Below are positions 1 to 13,270 of a stretch of 64,000 nt of DNA, in pieces; positions within the stretch are counted from its first letter, which is position 1; each line of letters opens with the position of its first letter. The notes under the pieces were generated by a model. The model was not told the DNA's origin. It ran no database searches and saw only the letters and a list, made by a program, of their open reading frames with translations. The stretch covers positions 3,286,001 through 3,350,000 of the forward strand of contig JABELC010000005.1 of NCBI GenBank assembly GCA_028455995.1, read 5' to 3'. The translations under genes and the position numbers were made by a program. Origin of the DNA: Scleromitrula shiraiana. Its lineage: Eukaryota > Ascomycota > Leotiomycetes > Helotiales > Sclerotiniaceae.

Positions 1-3000
1 GATCTCCAAGCGGATTGTGATTGTCAATGGGCTGCTATATAGGTTGATTAATATACTCATGTAAACTTGAACCCAAAGTATTCAATTCAATTCAATTGAA
101 CGCTGATTTCAAGATAAGATAACTACAATGATCATCCTTCCCAAGTTCATGATCACATCGTAAATACACCTGCCTCGCGAGCAACCCATATCCGATAACC
201 ACAATCAGATTCATATCATGACTAGCAGATCAAATTTGGCAACAGCATCCAACAATAGTAATATCACCCACATGATAAGGTAGGGCTCAAGATAGCAATC
301 TGATCTAGTCACAGTACCTTTGCAAATCTTCCATGTATTCTTACTCACATCCATGACGAAGAGTATAGTATAATAGATGGTCAAGATTCAATTAACAAAC
401 TGAAGGAGATTATCATTTTGGTAGCTCTATAGTCAATTACACATAAAGTAATCATCTCACGCAAGTAACTTTAACATACATATGTACAGCATTTTAATGG
501 AAACATGTATTTTGCGTATTGATTTCAAGTGCGACGACGACGTCATAAGCTTCGTGAGCCTCATAAGTCTAGAACCGCAGCATCATGAGCAACATCCCAC
601 GTGATTCATTTCAATATCGTACTCATTAATGATTAAGACGACATATAGAAGATAATTTGACATGAGCATAAATGAATAAGCAAACGACAAAATATGTGTA
701 TGTGTAAACAACATCGAAACATTCGTAGTATATTCACGTGCATTCGGTAAGAATGAAGAGTATGATATGATATTCATGACAAAAGGATATCATACCAGGC
801 AATAGTAAATCGCTCAGTCTTCCCAATGTCCTACTCGAGCCCAGGTAGAAGTTTATCTATCTTCATATGCCAAAGGTGTAACGTTAACAAATAGCACTAC
901 TATTTTTGTCCGATGTTATTCCGATAGAGCATGAGAATCTACCCGATGATACCTTTCTTCCTTTCAACACGATACAATCAAAACACTCGACTCACTCGAC
1001 AACGAGTCTTCCATCCCATTCTCCTTTCAAAACAACGAACACTACATTCAGAAATCACATGCTCTCAAACTCATGCGAGCAATCGGCTGCAATGCATCTT
1101 TGATGAATCAACAACCCCGCAACACGCAACCGCCAACGAAGAAGAAAACGGAACGGGCGATATGCAAAGAACCATGAAAATGCTTCGATAATCTGACATC
1201 TAAGAAGAAAACAAACAAGTTTTTTGATGTGCTGGTTACATGGCAGAAAGTTGCTTATCCCTGGTGTCTTCCCAATCATTTATCGGATGTGAAAACCGAA
1301 TTTGTATGGTATCGCCGACACTTGTCAGCTCATCCTTGATCAGTATTCTCCCAGTCCATACTGCTCTAGCTGCAGCGATGTGTGAAGAATGCGTGATGAA
1401 GCTTTTGTTCGTTTGCAAATCCTTACATGGAAGGGATTGGACACGAGTTAATCCAGTTAATATCGTGTACCTGGCACTCACAACCTTCGACAATATTCCA
1501 TAGCCCTGCGATACATCTTGTATGGAACACCCGTCAACCATCCATTACCTCAATGCGGCACGTAGTCACAATTTGATCACAGATCACAATTTGCACATAC
1601 ATTGGACAAGGTTCTTTAGGAAGCGACCCGGAAAGGCAATGTAAGCCATAAAACCATGCTATTCTGGACCTCGAAGTCGTGTTCTCCATCATATTTGACC
1701 GAGTAAAGGGGCTGGCTAGATGTCAATCATTTTCTTCCTTTTTTCAAGGTTCCTTATCGATAGCACAAGCACGGCACGGAAGTATTCTTGGCTGCATCAC
1801 CCCACCCACATCAGAAAATAAAAAAATCCCGCAACATACATGATACATCCCCATCCTGCAAGAACACTTCACCTTTCACGAGGCACCCACCACCTATCTA
1901 GGTGCATATCCTATCGTACCAATGATCCATGACACATATTGGAAGTCCAATCTATGGAAAGAAGTGGTAATACCACTGCACGCTTTGACAAGCATACTAA
2001 AAAGGTCAGATGATGATCCATCGTAGATGACAGTGAATCTCATCCACTCAACACCACGTATCGCATAACCGATGTCGTTCTCGCAAGGCGAGACCGTATT
2101 CTGCTAAAGGATGCATACATAGGTAGAAGGGCTCAGATACTATTGGAATTTGAGGGGGGAGCAGTTATAAAAGATCTTCTGGAACTATTGGGAGTCTATC
2201 TGTCAAGCGTGTTGCGCTTTGTCTACGTTTAAGTTGTCAACTCTGATTTGCTCCAATCTTCACCGCAACTTGGAGAATCATAGCGTAATCCACAAGAATC
2301 AATGTATAGCGATTCTTTCAGCATCTAAGATCATCTTGCTATTCAGGCTTTTTATAGTATGTACACTTGGTTCCACGTAGGAATACACCAAGAACCGGAA
2401 TGAATCTATCACAAATTCGTGGCAGAATCAACATTTTAAACTTTTCCTATGGTCAAATTTCGCGTTCGGCCTTTCCCAAGGCCCCTCCCACCCCTCCCAA
2501 ACCTCAGATGGCTCTTGGACCTCTTACTATTTGCAATCTATAGAGATGTATTGGGAAGCTACAGTGCCGGACAAAACCCAAAGAAGAATTCATACCCTGA
2601 ACAGTTACAATTTCTTTAGTTTCGACTCTAAAAGTTTTTTTGAGTTTCAATGTGAGAATTTTCTCCAGTCATTTCTGATCGTCGATAATCGCCAAGTATC
2701 TCCGTCGAGTTAGTTTAGTTTCAGCAATATCGCCGGTTCTCCGAGACTCATGTGATGGATGTAGCAGTAGAATTAAGAAGTTCTAGATCATTCAGTCAAA
2801 ATACTAGCCCTTCAGTTATGAATCAATGGTTCAACACATCGCATTTAGGGTGGGAATGGAACCCCTCACTGCCTGGAAGTCACGTGACCTCCAGGAGTCT
2901 AACCCGGAATAGAGGGATGAATGAGACGAAAGATTAGTGGCAAGGCTCCAAGTGGCATTTTGAACTAGACTAATGTAAAATGTTGGCATTATTCTAGATT

Positions 3001-4750
3001 TCTCACTGCTATCAGCGCAATTTTGATGCATTTATCTGCACACATCACATGACTATCATTAGCTAGATATAGCCTAGCACGCTGATTAGCGCGATCGGGG
3101 CTATTACCCCTTTTTGATTCTAATCCGTAATAATTGATGACTTATTATACACATGCAACAATTTACAAGAGACACAATCGTAGTCTGAGGAGTTGGACAA
3201 ATAAACAAATATACCACAGCGAATTTCAGAATCAATCTCACTCATCATTCCTCAGCTATTGTGACTGCCGTGCAATCTGTCAATATCATGGCATCCTAGC
3301 CTAGGCAGACTCCAGTCAGCACAGCCTCATGACCCGGTACTGATATTCGTCAGCCTGGTCACGGGTGCGATGAATTCAACATTTCTATACGAACAGACCC
3401 CATTGTCACTGCTAATAAGTTGATGGTACCAGTACATTCGTCTCATTGGCAATTCAGACGTTTGAAGGACTACTGCTGACTGTATTTAGTCCTTCGAGTA
3501 TGTGGACTTAACTAGCGAGGTAGGTATCTGCGTGTGGGTCTGAGTGATATACTGTAATGTAAATTGACCGCCGCGAATAGATGTCAGGTATTCTGATATA
3601 CTCCTGTACCAGGAGTAGATGTGTGTCGGCGTTTGATGTATGTTTCAATATATATTTTGATATATATTTTAACATACACTACACTTTTTATCCTAATGTA
3701 CACCTCGATGTACTTCCCCAATGTATACCCAATGTATGTAATCTCTGATGTATATAGTCTATGATGTATGATACATCTATGAGCCTCATAATGGATTCAG
3801 TAATATTCCAGAAGATCGGACTATGTCTGATCTATGCTTGAGAATGTATAGTAATTGAATAGGTTCTTTGATATCAGAGATAAATGTTGTATGACTAATT
3901 GCCATAACATCTTGGAATAGTCCGTTGTATTCCAATACTGATCCCTATATGTAGACTTCAATGCGTAGGCTTGCTGCTCGTGTAACATACTCGCCTAGAT
4001 TTGTGTTAGTGATTTCGAAGAACTGTATGTATTCACTAACCGAGCTAGACCTAAACATGCTGTGACATCAAGCTGATGTCAAATAGCTTATGTCAACAAA
4101 AGCTAAAAAGAGATTTAAGAGCAAACTTTCCTGATGATCGTGATGTGATGTAAAAAAATATATAAGAATTATAACTTTCCCATTGGCCAAGAATCTAGAT
4201 TCATTTTAGACACGACCAGAGAATTGAACACATATACATGTTTGGCATCAGATGACTACTCATCAGGTCAATGAGAAGTGCATTCGAAACATTCTGGTCA
4301 TGAAGAAGGAAACTGAGTTGAAGAGAATTGGAAGAAAGTGGGAAATCAAGAAGGATTTATACGAGTTCGGATCTAGGACTTGGTCTATGAATCATCAATT
4401 GCGTCTAATGAACTAATTAAATTACATCTGTACCGTCTAGTTCTTTCGCTAAAGGTCCCCTAGTCACTAGTCTGTAACATATCATGGAGCTAATTGGCGA
4501 AGAAGCGCGCGGCTTCCCCATCGTGAGTTTAGTAGCCTCGTTTGTACCAGTCGCTAAACTAGTGCTATATCTATATCACACACACACACAATACACGCTT
4601 ATGACTTTATGTTATATGAACTAATTGCTACCTTTCGTTCTAATTCAAACAGACAGTTCACCTGATATTGTAGAATTTGCAATTAGATGGATTTTTAATA
4701 AAATACTATTATCATTAACAAGTCCAGAACTTCTCACCAATAACAATAGT
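1..4750. other. gene-free AT-rich region
   Basis: No reading frame here is longer than about 100 codons, and none resembles a known family or joins to another through good splice sites. Around 3630-3780 an AT-rich patch repeats ATGTA/TGTAC-type words in a degenerate way. A short CA run lies near 4578-4590. A near-perfect palindrome is listed separately. I see no tRNA or other RNA gene. Confidence 0.6.
2872..2895. repeat. 24-bp near-perfect palindrome centred on CACGTG
   Basis: The two 12-bp arms are inverted copies with a single mismatched pair. The centre is GTCACGTGAC, which contains the E-box hexamer CACGTG bound by bHLH factors in fungi. No gene lies close by, so a regulatory role is not supported by context. 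It could also be chance or part of an old element. Confidence 0.5.
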
Positions 4751-4758
4751 GCATGAAT

Positions 4759-5061
4759 TAGGGTTGCAAATGAGCGTCACTGTCTTTTAACGTGACATAA
4801 GATGACACTATATGTCGTTCGAGGTGATGTAGCGTGACGGTCGCGTTGTACAGTAGGGTTAACATTTTGTTTGAAATGGATATTTTGAAGATATATCTTT
4901 CGTTTTTTTGACTATTTTTCAAAAGAGTCTAAAACAAGTCATGTATAATAAACAAGCCAAAGTTTATATGTAGCTTCGAAAGACGCGTGACCCGTTAAGA
5001 AGGGAGTGACGTGACATGAAATGACGATGCAATTTCATATGACGGTCTTTTCACAACCCTA
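4759..5061. mobile_element. hAT-type MITE, non-autonomous, with 8-bp target site duplication
   Basis: The 303-bp element starts TAGGGTTGCAAATGAGC and ends with the inverted CAACCCTA. The terminal inverted repeats match for the first 8 bases and then imperfectly out to GTCA about 22 bases in. It is flanked on both sides by the same 8 bp, GCATGAAT, at 4751-4758 and 5062-5069. Eight-bp duplications and YAGGGNTG-like termini are typical of hAT transposons. Inside, the word CGTGAC/GTGACG recurs near both ends, like hAT subterminal transposase-binding repeats. There is no transposase frame, so it would depend on an autonomous element elsewhere. The intact duplication suggests it is not very old. 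Confidence 0.85.
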
Positions 5062-7877
5062 GCATGAATTTGACTTGATATTCTTAGAATACTTGGTAGT
5101 TAGACCCCTTCTGGGGGACTTCATTCACGCCGTTATTAAAAATATCTCTATTTCCATTAATATCTTCGGCTTAATAGATATCAAACCATCCTTGACTCAT
5201 CAAATAATGTGTGTCAAACTCCTTCCACCTTCAAAAAAGAACATACCACTGCTAAGTGATAGTTAATACCATCGTCATCCCCGCCCTACACCCAAGGCCT
5301 TAAACGAACTCCTTTTGAAATTTTCCCCAGTGGAACGGCCTTGGTATTAGGAGGACTCGGAATTTCTGAGCCCGGAGTAGGAGCGTCGGCAGTATGAGGA
5401 CTCGGGAGTATTATGACATCAATTCCGCTATCACTCCCACCACTTAAGCTTAATCATTCCATTTGTGAACACACCCTCCTCTATGAAAATCTTACTACCA
5501 ACGTCCAACTCAAATTAGAACATTCTCCGTCTTGTCAATTGCTGGTTCAAACTAGAACATTCTCACTCTCATGAGTCTCATTTTCGGATTACCTTAACAA
5601 CTCCGCATTTGTAGTGAACCCCGATTCTCCTCGTCGACACTATGCTTCCCATGATCGACTTACAGTCATATAGTAAACAAATATAATCTGTAGATCAGTT
5701 CGACGAATAATTTTACATAATTTTATATAAGTCAACTCGATTAGTCTAAAACTCTCATTTGACCGAAGAAGTGGGGAATATGACGATTCGCATTTTCTCT
5801 AGTAGATGACATGAATCTGCCTATTCTCATCTTGTTTTCAAACCAAAATTTCCCCAATCGTCTCTCTATTCTAACAAAGAAAACCGCAGTTCAATACTGT
5901 GAAATCTCATCGAGATATTCATACTTGTCGTCGCTGTCGTTGTTGAATACTTACGATCAGGAATACGATGTGGCGTACACTAGAGCACCAAATGGAGAAT
6001 CAAAAAGCACTCAGATACGGACTGCACTATATATATCCTGGAAATCACTACATACACTTCTCGGCTACGTTCGGCCGAATCGCGTAGTTAGTTTCCAGCT
6101 ATTAGACGTTATTTATACTGCACTAAGAAAGCTTGATCCCACGCAATGCGTATGCAAACTCTAATCAACCACTCGTCATAGGATTTATATGCCGTGCTTT
6201 CAGCCTCGTATCTTATTATATCTTCTTTTATAGTTGCAAGATCATACTATTGAATTAAGGTTGAGCATTGACGTTAAAGGCACAAATGGATTATTGACGG
6301 TACAATAATAGTCGATTGTAGTTAAGTCATAATACTGTATGAGTGTATATTAAAACTATATCAAGACTCTCGTGTAAAATCAACAAACTAAGAATTGCCT
6401 AACTCCAATACGAATCGAACAGTCATTTTCCCGGTGCTAGAGTCGAAAAGCTGATCAAATAGATTACGAGAATGATTCGAAAATAACTAGTTTTTTTTTT
6501 CTTTTGAAACTTTTTCTGATAGATCTATTAGTACTTTGAGTATAGTTGACGACGGAAGACCAGAGATCCTACCCTTAATCAAGATTAGGCATTATACGTT
6601 ATTGACAACTACCAAGAAAATTACCAATATCAAGTTCGTATACCAACATAGCAACAGCAATGCCGACATGATCATCAATGGAATATCTATCACTAGGCAA
6701 CAGAATGTTATATTTACAATATTAGCGCCAATTGCAAGATCTACAATTCTATTACAATTTCTGGAAGTCAACTAACAGTACTAGTGAAAACCAAGCAACC
6801 TACCAAATACCCGCACCAATCTCCAACGTGCTCTTAGACCCTTCCAAGAAGTGCAAGAAGTTTACCTTTGCCCATTCATCCATTTATACATCCAACGAAC
6901 CAAAAATGGTGTTAAAGCTCAACTTAATCTCCCCGCAAATCCCCTCGATTATTTCGAACTTTCTCTCAAACTTGATTTCCAAACCATCTCGATTCGAGAT
7001 CTCAAACTCTCCAATTCTCTTACTCAAATCTTATCAGCAAACTCACCTAACCCACCCCAGACGACCCCCAAAAGATCTGCAAAACCCAGAGGTGCAAAAT
7101 GGTAAAATTGCCACAACTCTCGACGTCGAGGCTGAGTCAAAGCTGATCGATTGTTTAGTCTGAGACTATACTGTATTAGTCTCTCTAGCAGATTTTACTT
7201 CCTGAAGTTACCTAGATTGGCTGCTAGCCAAGAGCTAGCTGGCTGCTCGGACAGCAATCGATAATGGACTGGTAATCTTCGCCTGAGAATAGGGGCCGGA
7301 AAGAGGGATTGAAAGCGTGATATAGGCGATGTATGTGGTATTGATGACAAGCACACAACACATCTACTGTAATTATTACACCTATATACTATATAGATAA
7401 GTAGGAGAACAATGAAGGAATCAATTGCATTCATTGATTAGATGGGTGGGAAGGAAAGGAGATTAAACACGTGACCTGAGTGGAGAACTAACAGATTGAA
7501 TTGGATGTATAGATGTTATTCTGTGATATACATCTGCAGGACAAGATAGTAACGTATAGTAAGTAAACTAGCAAGCAGGACCAGTAAGTAGGTAAGCAAG
7601 CAAGCAAGCAAGTAGGACAAAATAGCAACATTGTTGTATTCTTGTCGTAACTTCCTTCCTACCTACATCTACGCACCATCTACACAATTAGCTGGCCAAT
7701 ACAAAACAAGACAAGCAAATATAATAGATCAACAGATAACGATAGCTAGAGAATCCTGATATGCGATGTACAGCAGTAAGACGGCGGATTTCCCTGGCCT
7801 TACCCTGTCTCGTCTGTTACTTTGCCTACTTCTCTGCCTCACACACCTGGATATGTATGGATATTTTATCTGACGCG

Positions 7878-7946
7878 CATAGCATACATAACATAGCATA
7901 ACATAGCATGGCATAGCATAGCATGGCATGGCATGGCATGGCATAG
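7878..7946. repeat. degenerate pentanucleotide repeat (RRCAT)n
   Basis: About 13 tandem pentamers of the form AGCAT, AACAT and GGCAT, including four perfect GGCAT units at the 3' end. It lies in gene-free DNA. The mix of variants suggests slippage followed by point mutation. Confidence 0.8.
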
Positions 7947-8430
7947 ATCGAATCGGCTGGCTAGCTGGCTTTGTTGATATGGTGATTGTATTGTAACCAC
8001 CCACACCACATACATAGCTAACAGCCATTCATTTACAAGTGTACGGAACGTATGAGGACAGGTATGCCTGGATGGTATGGATGGCATAGAAGGTATGCGA
8101 TGGAATCTCATTCCGAGATTATATTACGTGGAGGAGCCGGAATTGAGTGGAGTGTGGGCTGGGTGTTGTACAGCATGAGTGAGATGTGGGGGATTTTCTA
8201 TAATAGCTGTAGCGCTACTACTTCAGTTAGCTCTACTGTCTTGTCTGTAGCCTTGAACATACAGAGGTACTGTACATACGGTTTATAAATTAATATTACG
8301 GGTACACGACAGGTTTAAACCAAAGATTATTGACCACGATTTTTATATGGGAATTGTTTACTGTAGGTATTGTGTTTGTTATTACATTTATTTTGGGGCG
8401 AGACGGGCGTTTGTATGTACTGTTTCGGTT

Positions 8431-8470
8431 TCTGTATGTATGTCTGTATGTATGTCTGTATGTATGTCTG
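8431..8470. repeat. 12-bp tandem repeat, 3.3 copies
   Basis: The unit TCTGTATGTATG is repeated three times perfectly, followed by the first four bases of a fourth copy. It is a compound of TCTG and TATG tetramers. Confidence 0.85.
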
Positions 8471-11400
8471 CTAGGACTACCTAAAGAATACTGTAACAGA
8501 AATAAATAGTATACATTATGATTCAATAAATCGGATCCTTTCATGCCTGACATACCCATCCATCCATTGATCGGGTATTGGTACTTGGATTTTAAAATGG
8601 GGAAGGGGGAAGTGGAAAGCGTATCGAATATCCAATTGTTTCGAATATCAATATATTTGAAAGTACCATACCGTACTGGAAAAGAATACTACCGTGACTG
8701 TAGAATTAAAGTTCCTCGGTACGTTTAATCATTGATTGATACCTCGGTTTTATCTAACTTTTTTGGGTCCTGGGCACCGTTTAACCTTCTCAGCCCCTGA
8801 AACTCACCGCTGCCCAGTCAATTGATCATTGATGTGGATGCTACATTTGATAGATGAATGGGAGATGGGTGTTGGGGGTGATCAGATCCATCCTTACCTT
8901 ATTTTACTATGAATGTCAAAGTTCTAAACGTTCCTTGGACCAGGCGTTCAATAACGGCATAGGATAAGATATGAATTATATGAATGACAAGGTTGGATTG
9001 ACACTCTCCCCTCATAAATCTTAAGCTTTGATTATCCGTCATTTATCCATACCATCTATTACCGATATAAACCTCCATTCATACAACCATCACCGAGGGA
9101 AAGGGGGATGTAATGATTTACAGTATGAAATGAATGAATGAATAATTGGGCGGTGTTGGCGGTAATTCTATGTATGTAGTATGTGTGTAGTATGGTGGCT
9201 TTTCTCGAATGTGAAGTAAATCGATTTGATTTGATGAGGCTTTTGATTCCGATGTGGTGTTGCGAGACTTGCAGTGTACAGTAACCCATACTGAGTTCCA
9301 TACTGTACGTACGTATGACGGTACAACTTACCTACCTGCCACTTATAGTAACTGTATAATATGACTTTCGAAAGCAAAATAGAGAAGGCTGCTGCTAGGT
9401 AACTAACTGGATAAGCAACCAACGCAAGCAACGCAAGCAAGTAAGCCGTGGTGAGCAATGAGCAATGAGCAATGAGCACTGACTGGACCGAGATGATCTA
9501 TTTTTCTTGGGGCGTTCTTTGGCCCAGGTTTCTCTTTGATGACTGGATTTTTTCGCCCTCGCCCTCGTCCTTTTCGCCCTGTCCGTCCGTCCTCTCGCTC
9601 GCCCACACCTTCAACCTATTCTTTATGCATGCATACACTACACTATACGTACGTAAGTCTGAAGATGGAAAGTTATGCACTGTTACAAGCATATTTTGTA
9701 GGATTATGAGAAGAGACCGGAAAGTCTGGAGGCTATGAAGGATTTTATTCTACTTATTATTATTATTATTGTTACCCGATTATAGATTACTAGTAGAGAG
9801 GAATAGACAACGTCCAAACAAGAGTTAAATTTCGATGAGCTAATATAAATCAAGGTATATTAAATTCATATTTAATAGAATTCAACCACTGGCAGTTAAA
9901 TGTTTCGCTCTAGATCAAATTAAATCAAATCAAATCGAATTACTGACTCGGAGTCAATAAATCGTATTATAATTTAAGTAATAAAATAATCTCACTGGCA
10001 TCATTATTTTACACCAGAGTCTATTACCGTGACACCAGAATGTAAAATAAACTTACTATTAATGATGAAATGATGAGATCATGAGTAGAGAGCCTGAGAA
10101 AAAATCTTGGTGCCTGGCTTCTTAGGTGTACTATTTCTATGCAAACTTTTCGCACAACTTTGTTCTTTTCTTCTTTTCAACTACACATTATTATTATTAT
10201 ATTTTTTTCTTTTTTCTTTTAAAATTCCATTTATTCTTCAAAGCCTCATCATCTCTTCGATAATTCATTGGTCAACCTTAGGGTAGCTATGACTATTTAT
10301 CTAAAGCTAAGTTATACCTATTTAGATCCATATTATTGTTTGTCCGCAGCATTTTGTACACGAATTTTCCAAATCTCGACTGGGCGTCTGGGTGGATAAT
10401 TGGAAGAATTGCCCGACCTGGGCCACCAACCTCATCCATCCCACAGAGAAAAGAGATGAGACATGGGAAACCTTGTATTACTTCCGTATTATGCAAAAGT
10501 ACAATATTTCGAAGGTTTATCGAATATACGTATAATTTGGCCTATAGAATTTGAAGAAAACATTGGAATCTTACATCCCGCCCAAGTTACATGAAAGATG
10601 ATTTGCTCAAACACAACGGTCATTACCTCAACAGTTCGTTGTTCGGAGATTGGTCTTTAATGATGAAGATCCTTATTTTGATACTTTTTAAGATGCAGAA
10701 ATGGAGAGACGATGACACATCACAGATGCAGAAGTTTCTGCTACTGTACCGCCCGCAATACACATCTCAATTCCTGATCCTAGTATTTATGTACATACCC
10801 ATGCCTTCTTTTTTATTTTCATATTTTCAAACGTGGAAATCGGCCACACCCTCAATTCGATCCTATGGCCAATGATAATTGCCAGAAGATCTACACGAAC
10901 CGAGGGATGATACAGAATACGTACAAGGGTCTACAAGATACACAAGCTGCAGTCAAACATACCCTACAGCTAGAATAGCAACAAAGTGAACGAATCGTAA
11001 TTGACTGGGTATCATACAATTAGTCCCAGAAGGCGAACTTGAATGTAGATGGCTTCATAAGTTCACTGTAAAGGATTGGGAATATGATTCTGATCACTTT
11101 ATTTTTGTACTCTTAGCCACGATGTTGCTTACATTATGAGTTATGTGTTATGAGGCAAAAAGCTTGAAAGAATACCCGGCGTTACTGGTCACGGTTGACA
11201 CTGAGGTCTCAGATATTTCATGCACAAATATTTTCAAGGCTAGTAGCCCAGCTTATGGAACAAGCCACTTTAACAAGGACACCCATGACTGCCTGCTAGA
11301 TGTATATGCAAACCCCAGTCTGTTAGTCCCAAAAAAATATATTACTTCGATAGGACTAAATTCTATCAGAGTCTCTGACGCATGAGCAGTCTATTAGTTA

Positions 11401-11756
11401 GACCTTGGACTAAGAAAAAGGCCCAGGGATTTTTACTTTAGTGGATATTAGTGAGTGTACCATATCCCGATCTATTATTCATTCATCTATCTTGACCTCC
11501 TCCTCCTCCTCCTCGATCGATTTCCTTCTTCATCAGCAAACGACATCGAACTCTACTCTTCTTTTCATACCCATCGAGCATTCTTTTCTTTATATCGACA
11601 TGTTGAACGTTTGAATAATCTGGCCATCAGAAAAACAAACCATTTTGGAAATTATCAGGATCCTTCTCTCTTCGGCTGTTTTTCTTTTACTTGCTTGACA
11701 TATCCTGTCATTTGGAACAAATTCATTAGGACTTGAACTTCCACCTTAGCCCGGAT

Positions 11757-13270
11757 ATGCCATACTTCCTTCCACCTGCCATGATTCTTCCCAATAAACC
11801 ATTTCATCACAGTCCATATACGTCGCAGTTAACACCTCCCCCATCGCCGCCATTCATCAGACCATCCCGCACACCCGAATCAAGGTTACATACATATCTT
11901 GGATCCATATTGCTACATAGTATAATAGGTACAGGTGCATATGGTACTGTATACTTAGGGATCGACACTACCTCTATGGTCAATTATGCCGTCAAGGCTC
12001 TCAGTAAAACGAGTCCCAATGGATATCCTTTGGATCAGAAGGCACGAGAGTTCCAGCAGAGGGAGATAGCAAATCACTGGAAAGCTTCCGCGCATCCTAA
12101 TATAGTTTCGATGCTTAAGATCGTGGATGATTCGGAGTGCACTTTTGTTATCCTGGAATATTGCCCAGAAGGAGACCTTTTCACAAATATAACTGAACGA
12201 GGTAGATATGTGGCTGATGATAACCATGTCCGGACTGCCTTCCTCCAAATATTGAATGCTACCGAGCATTGTCATCGCCTTGGAATTTATCATAGAGATC
12301 TCAAGCCAGAGAACATTCTCGTTTCCAGTTCAGGTAATATCCTCTTGGCAGATTTTGGATTAGCTACAACGGATTTTGAATCTGATGACCATGGATGTGG
12401 ATCTACTTTCTATATGTCTCCAGGTAGGCGCCGTTCATTTCCAATCCCCCCTTCACCACTAACCAGCGCCATCTAGAGTGCCTGGATCCAGAATCAAAGA
12501 GAATCAAGTACCAATGCGCTCCCAACGACGTATGGTCCCTTGGTGTTATCCTAGTCAACCTGACTTGTGGAAGAAACCCGTGGAAGCAAGCCTCTCAGGA
12601 AGACTCCACCTACAGGGCGTTCACCAGGAATCCCCAATTCTTGAAAACAATACTACCATTGTCGGATGAGCTCAACGACATCTTGGGAATGATATTTGAG
12701 CGGGACCCCAATGCCCGAATCACAGTACCAGAGTTAAAACGACGCATCCGAGAGTGCTCCAGTTTCTATCAACATACCCAATCACCACAACAGTCGCAAA
12801 AGGCTCAATCTTCATGGCCTCAACTCCAACCTCAACCCCAACAGAGAATCACCCCACCACCATCACCTCTTCATACTCCTATTAGGAACGGCGATTATAT
12901 CTCTTGCGATACTATGGATCAACACTATCAATCGACTTCTTCTACCTTAAGTGGAAGTGTATTAAGTTTATGCAGTTCGAAGTCTAATGATTCCGGCTAT
13001 GATGATTCGGAACCAGTTGTAGTGATAAAGGAAGAACCACAGCAGCCAGAGATTGCCACTGCCGCCGAGCCCGAACTAGTTCAGCACGCAGCTAACAAGC
13101 CATTCTATACTCTTCCAATGGACCCACAAGGATTTTCTTGGACTGATGTTCAAAAGCCTTACTGGCGTACGAGCAATGAATCCTATGCACAGAACTATCA
13201 CTACTTTGGACCACGTCATGGTTTTATTCCTAGTCCCCCCCATTCCCCTGTTCACACTGTTTTTTCCTGA
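11757..13270 (+). CDS. Ran1/Ksp1/Vhs1-like serine/threonine protein kinase
   Basis: Two exons, 11757-12423 and 12477-13270, joined through a 53-bp intron with a CTAAC branch site, encode 486 aa. The kinase domain spans about residues 52-316. It has the glycine loop GTGAYGTVYLG (58-68), the VAIK-type lysine K80, catalytic HRDLKPEN (H179-D181) and DFG at D199. The activation-segment motif CGSTFYMSPE is restored exactly across the splice. CGSTFYMSPECL and NLTCGRNPW are hallmarks of the fungal Ran1/Pat1-Ksp1-Vhs1 group, which links nutrient state to growth, meiosis or filamentation. The N-terminus (PPPSPP) and the 170-aa C-terminal tail are Pro/Gln/Ser-rich and probably disordered. The start is the first ATG in frame; two more follow at codon 9 and later. 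All catalytic residues are present, so the kinase should be active. The subfamily is fairly sure; the exact orthologue is not. Confidence 0.92.

Larger units (their letters stand above)
5070..11756. other. gene-free region upstream of the kinase gene
   Basis: Frames at 5811-6164 (117 codons) and 6732-7163 (143 codons) are the longest. Neither has a recognisable motif, and the longer one overlaps another frame of similar quality. Short repeats are common: GCAA units near 7598-7613, CAT-type pentamers near 7878-7946, a 12-bp repeat at 8431-8470 and GAGCAAT units near 9452-9476. The last 300 bases, rich in CTC and TTC, are probably the promoter and leader of the kinase gene. Confidence 0.5.

Noticed and set aside
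5811..6164. 117-codon frame in the gene-free left part
   Set aside because: No family, no clear promoter and AT-driven composition.
6732..7163. 143-codon frame and an overlapping 84-codon frame
   Set aside because: They overlap in different phases, have no motifs and no splice partners. A relic is possible but not supported.
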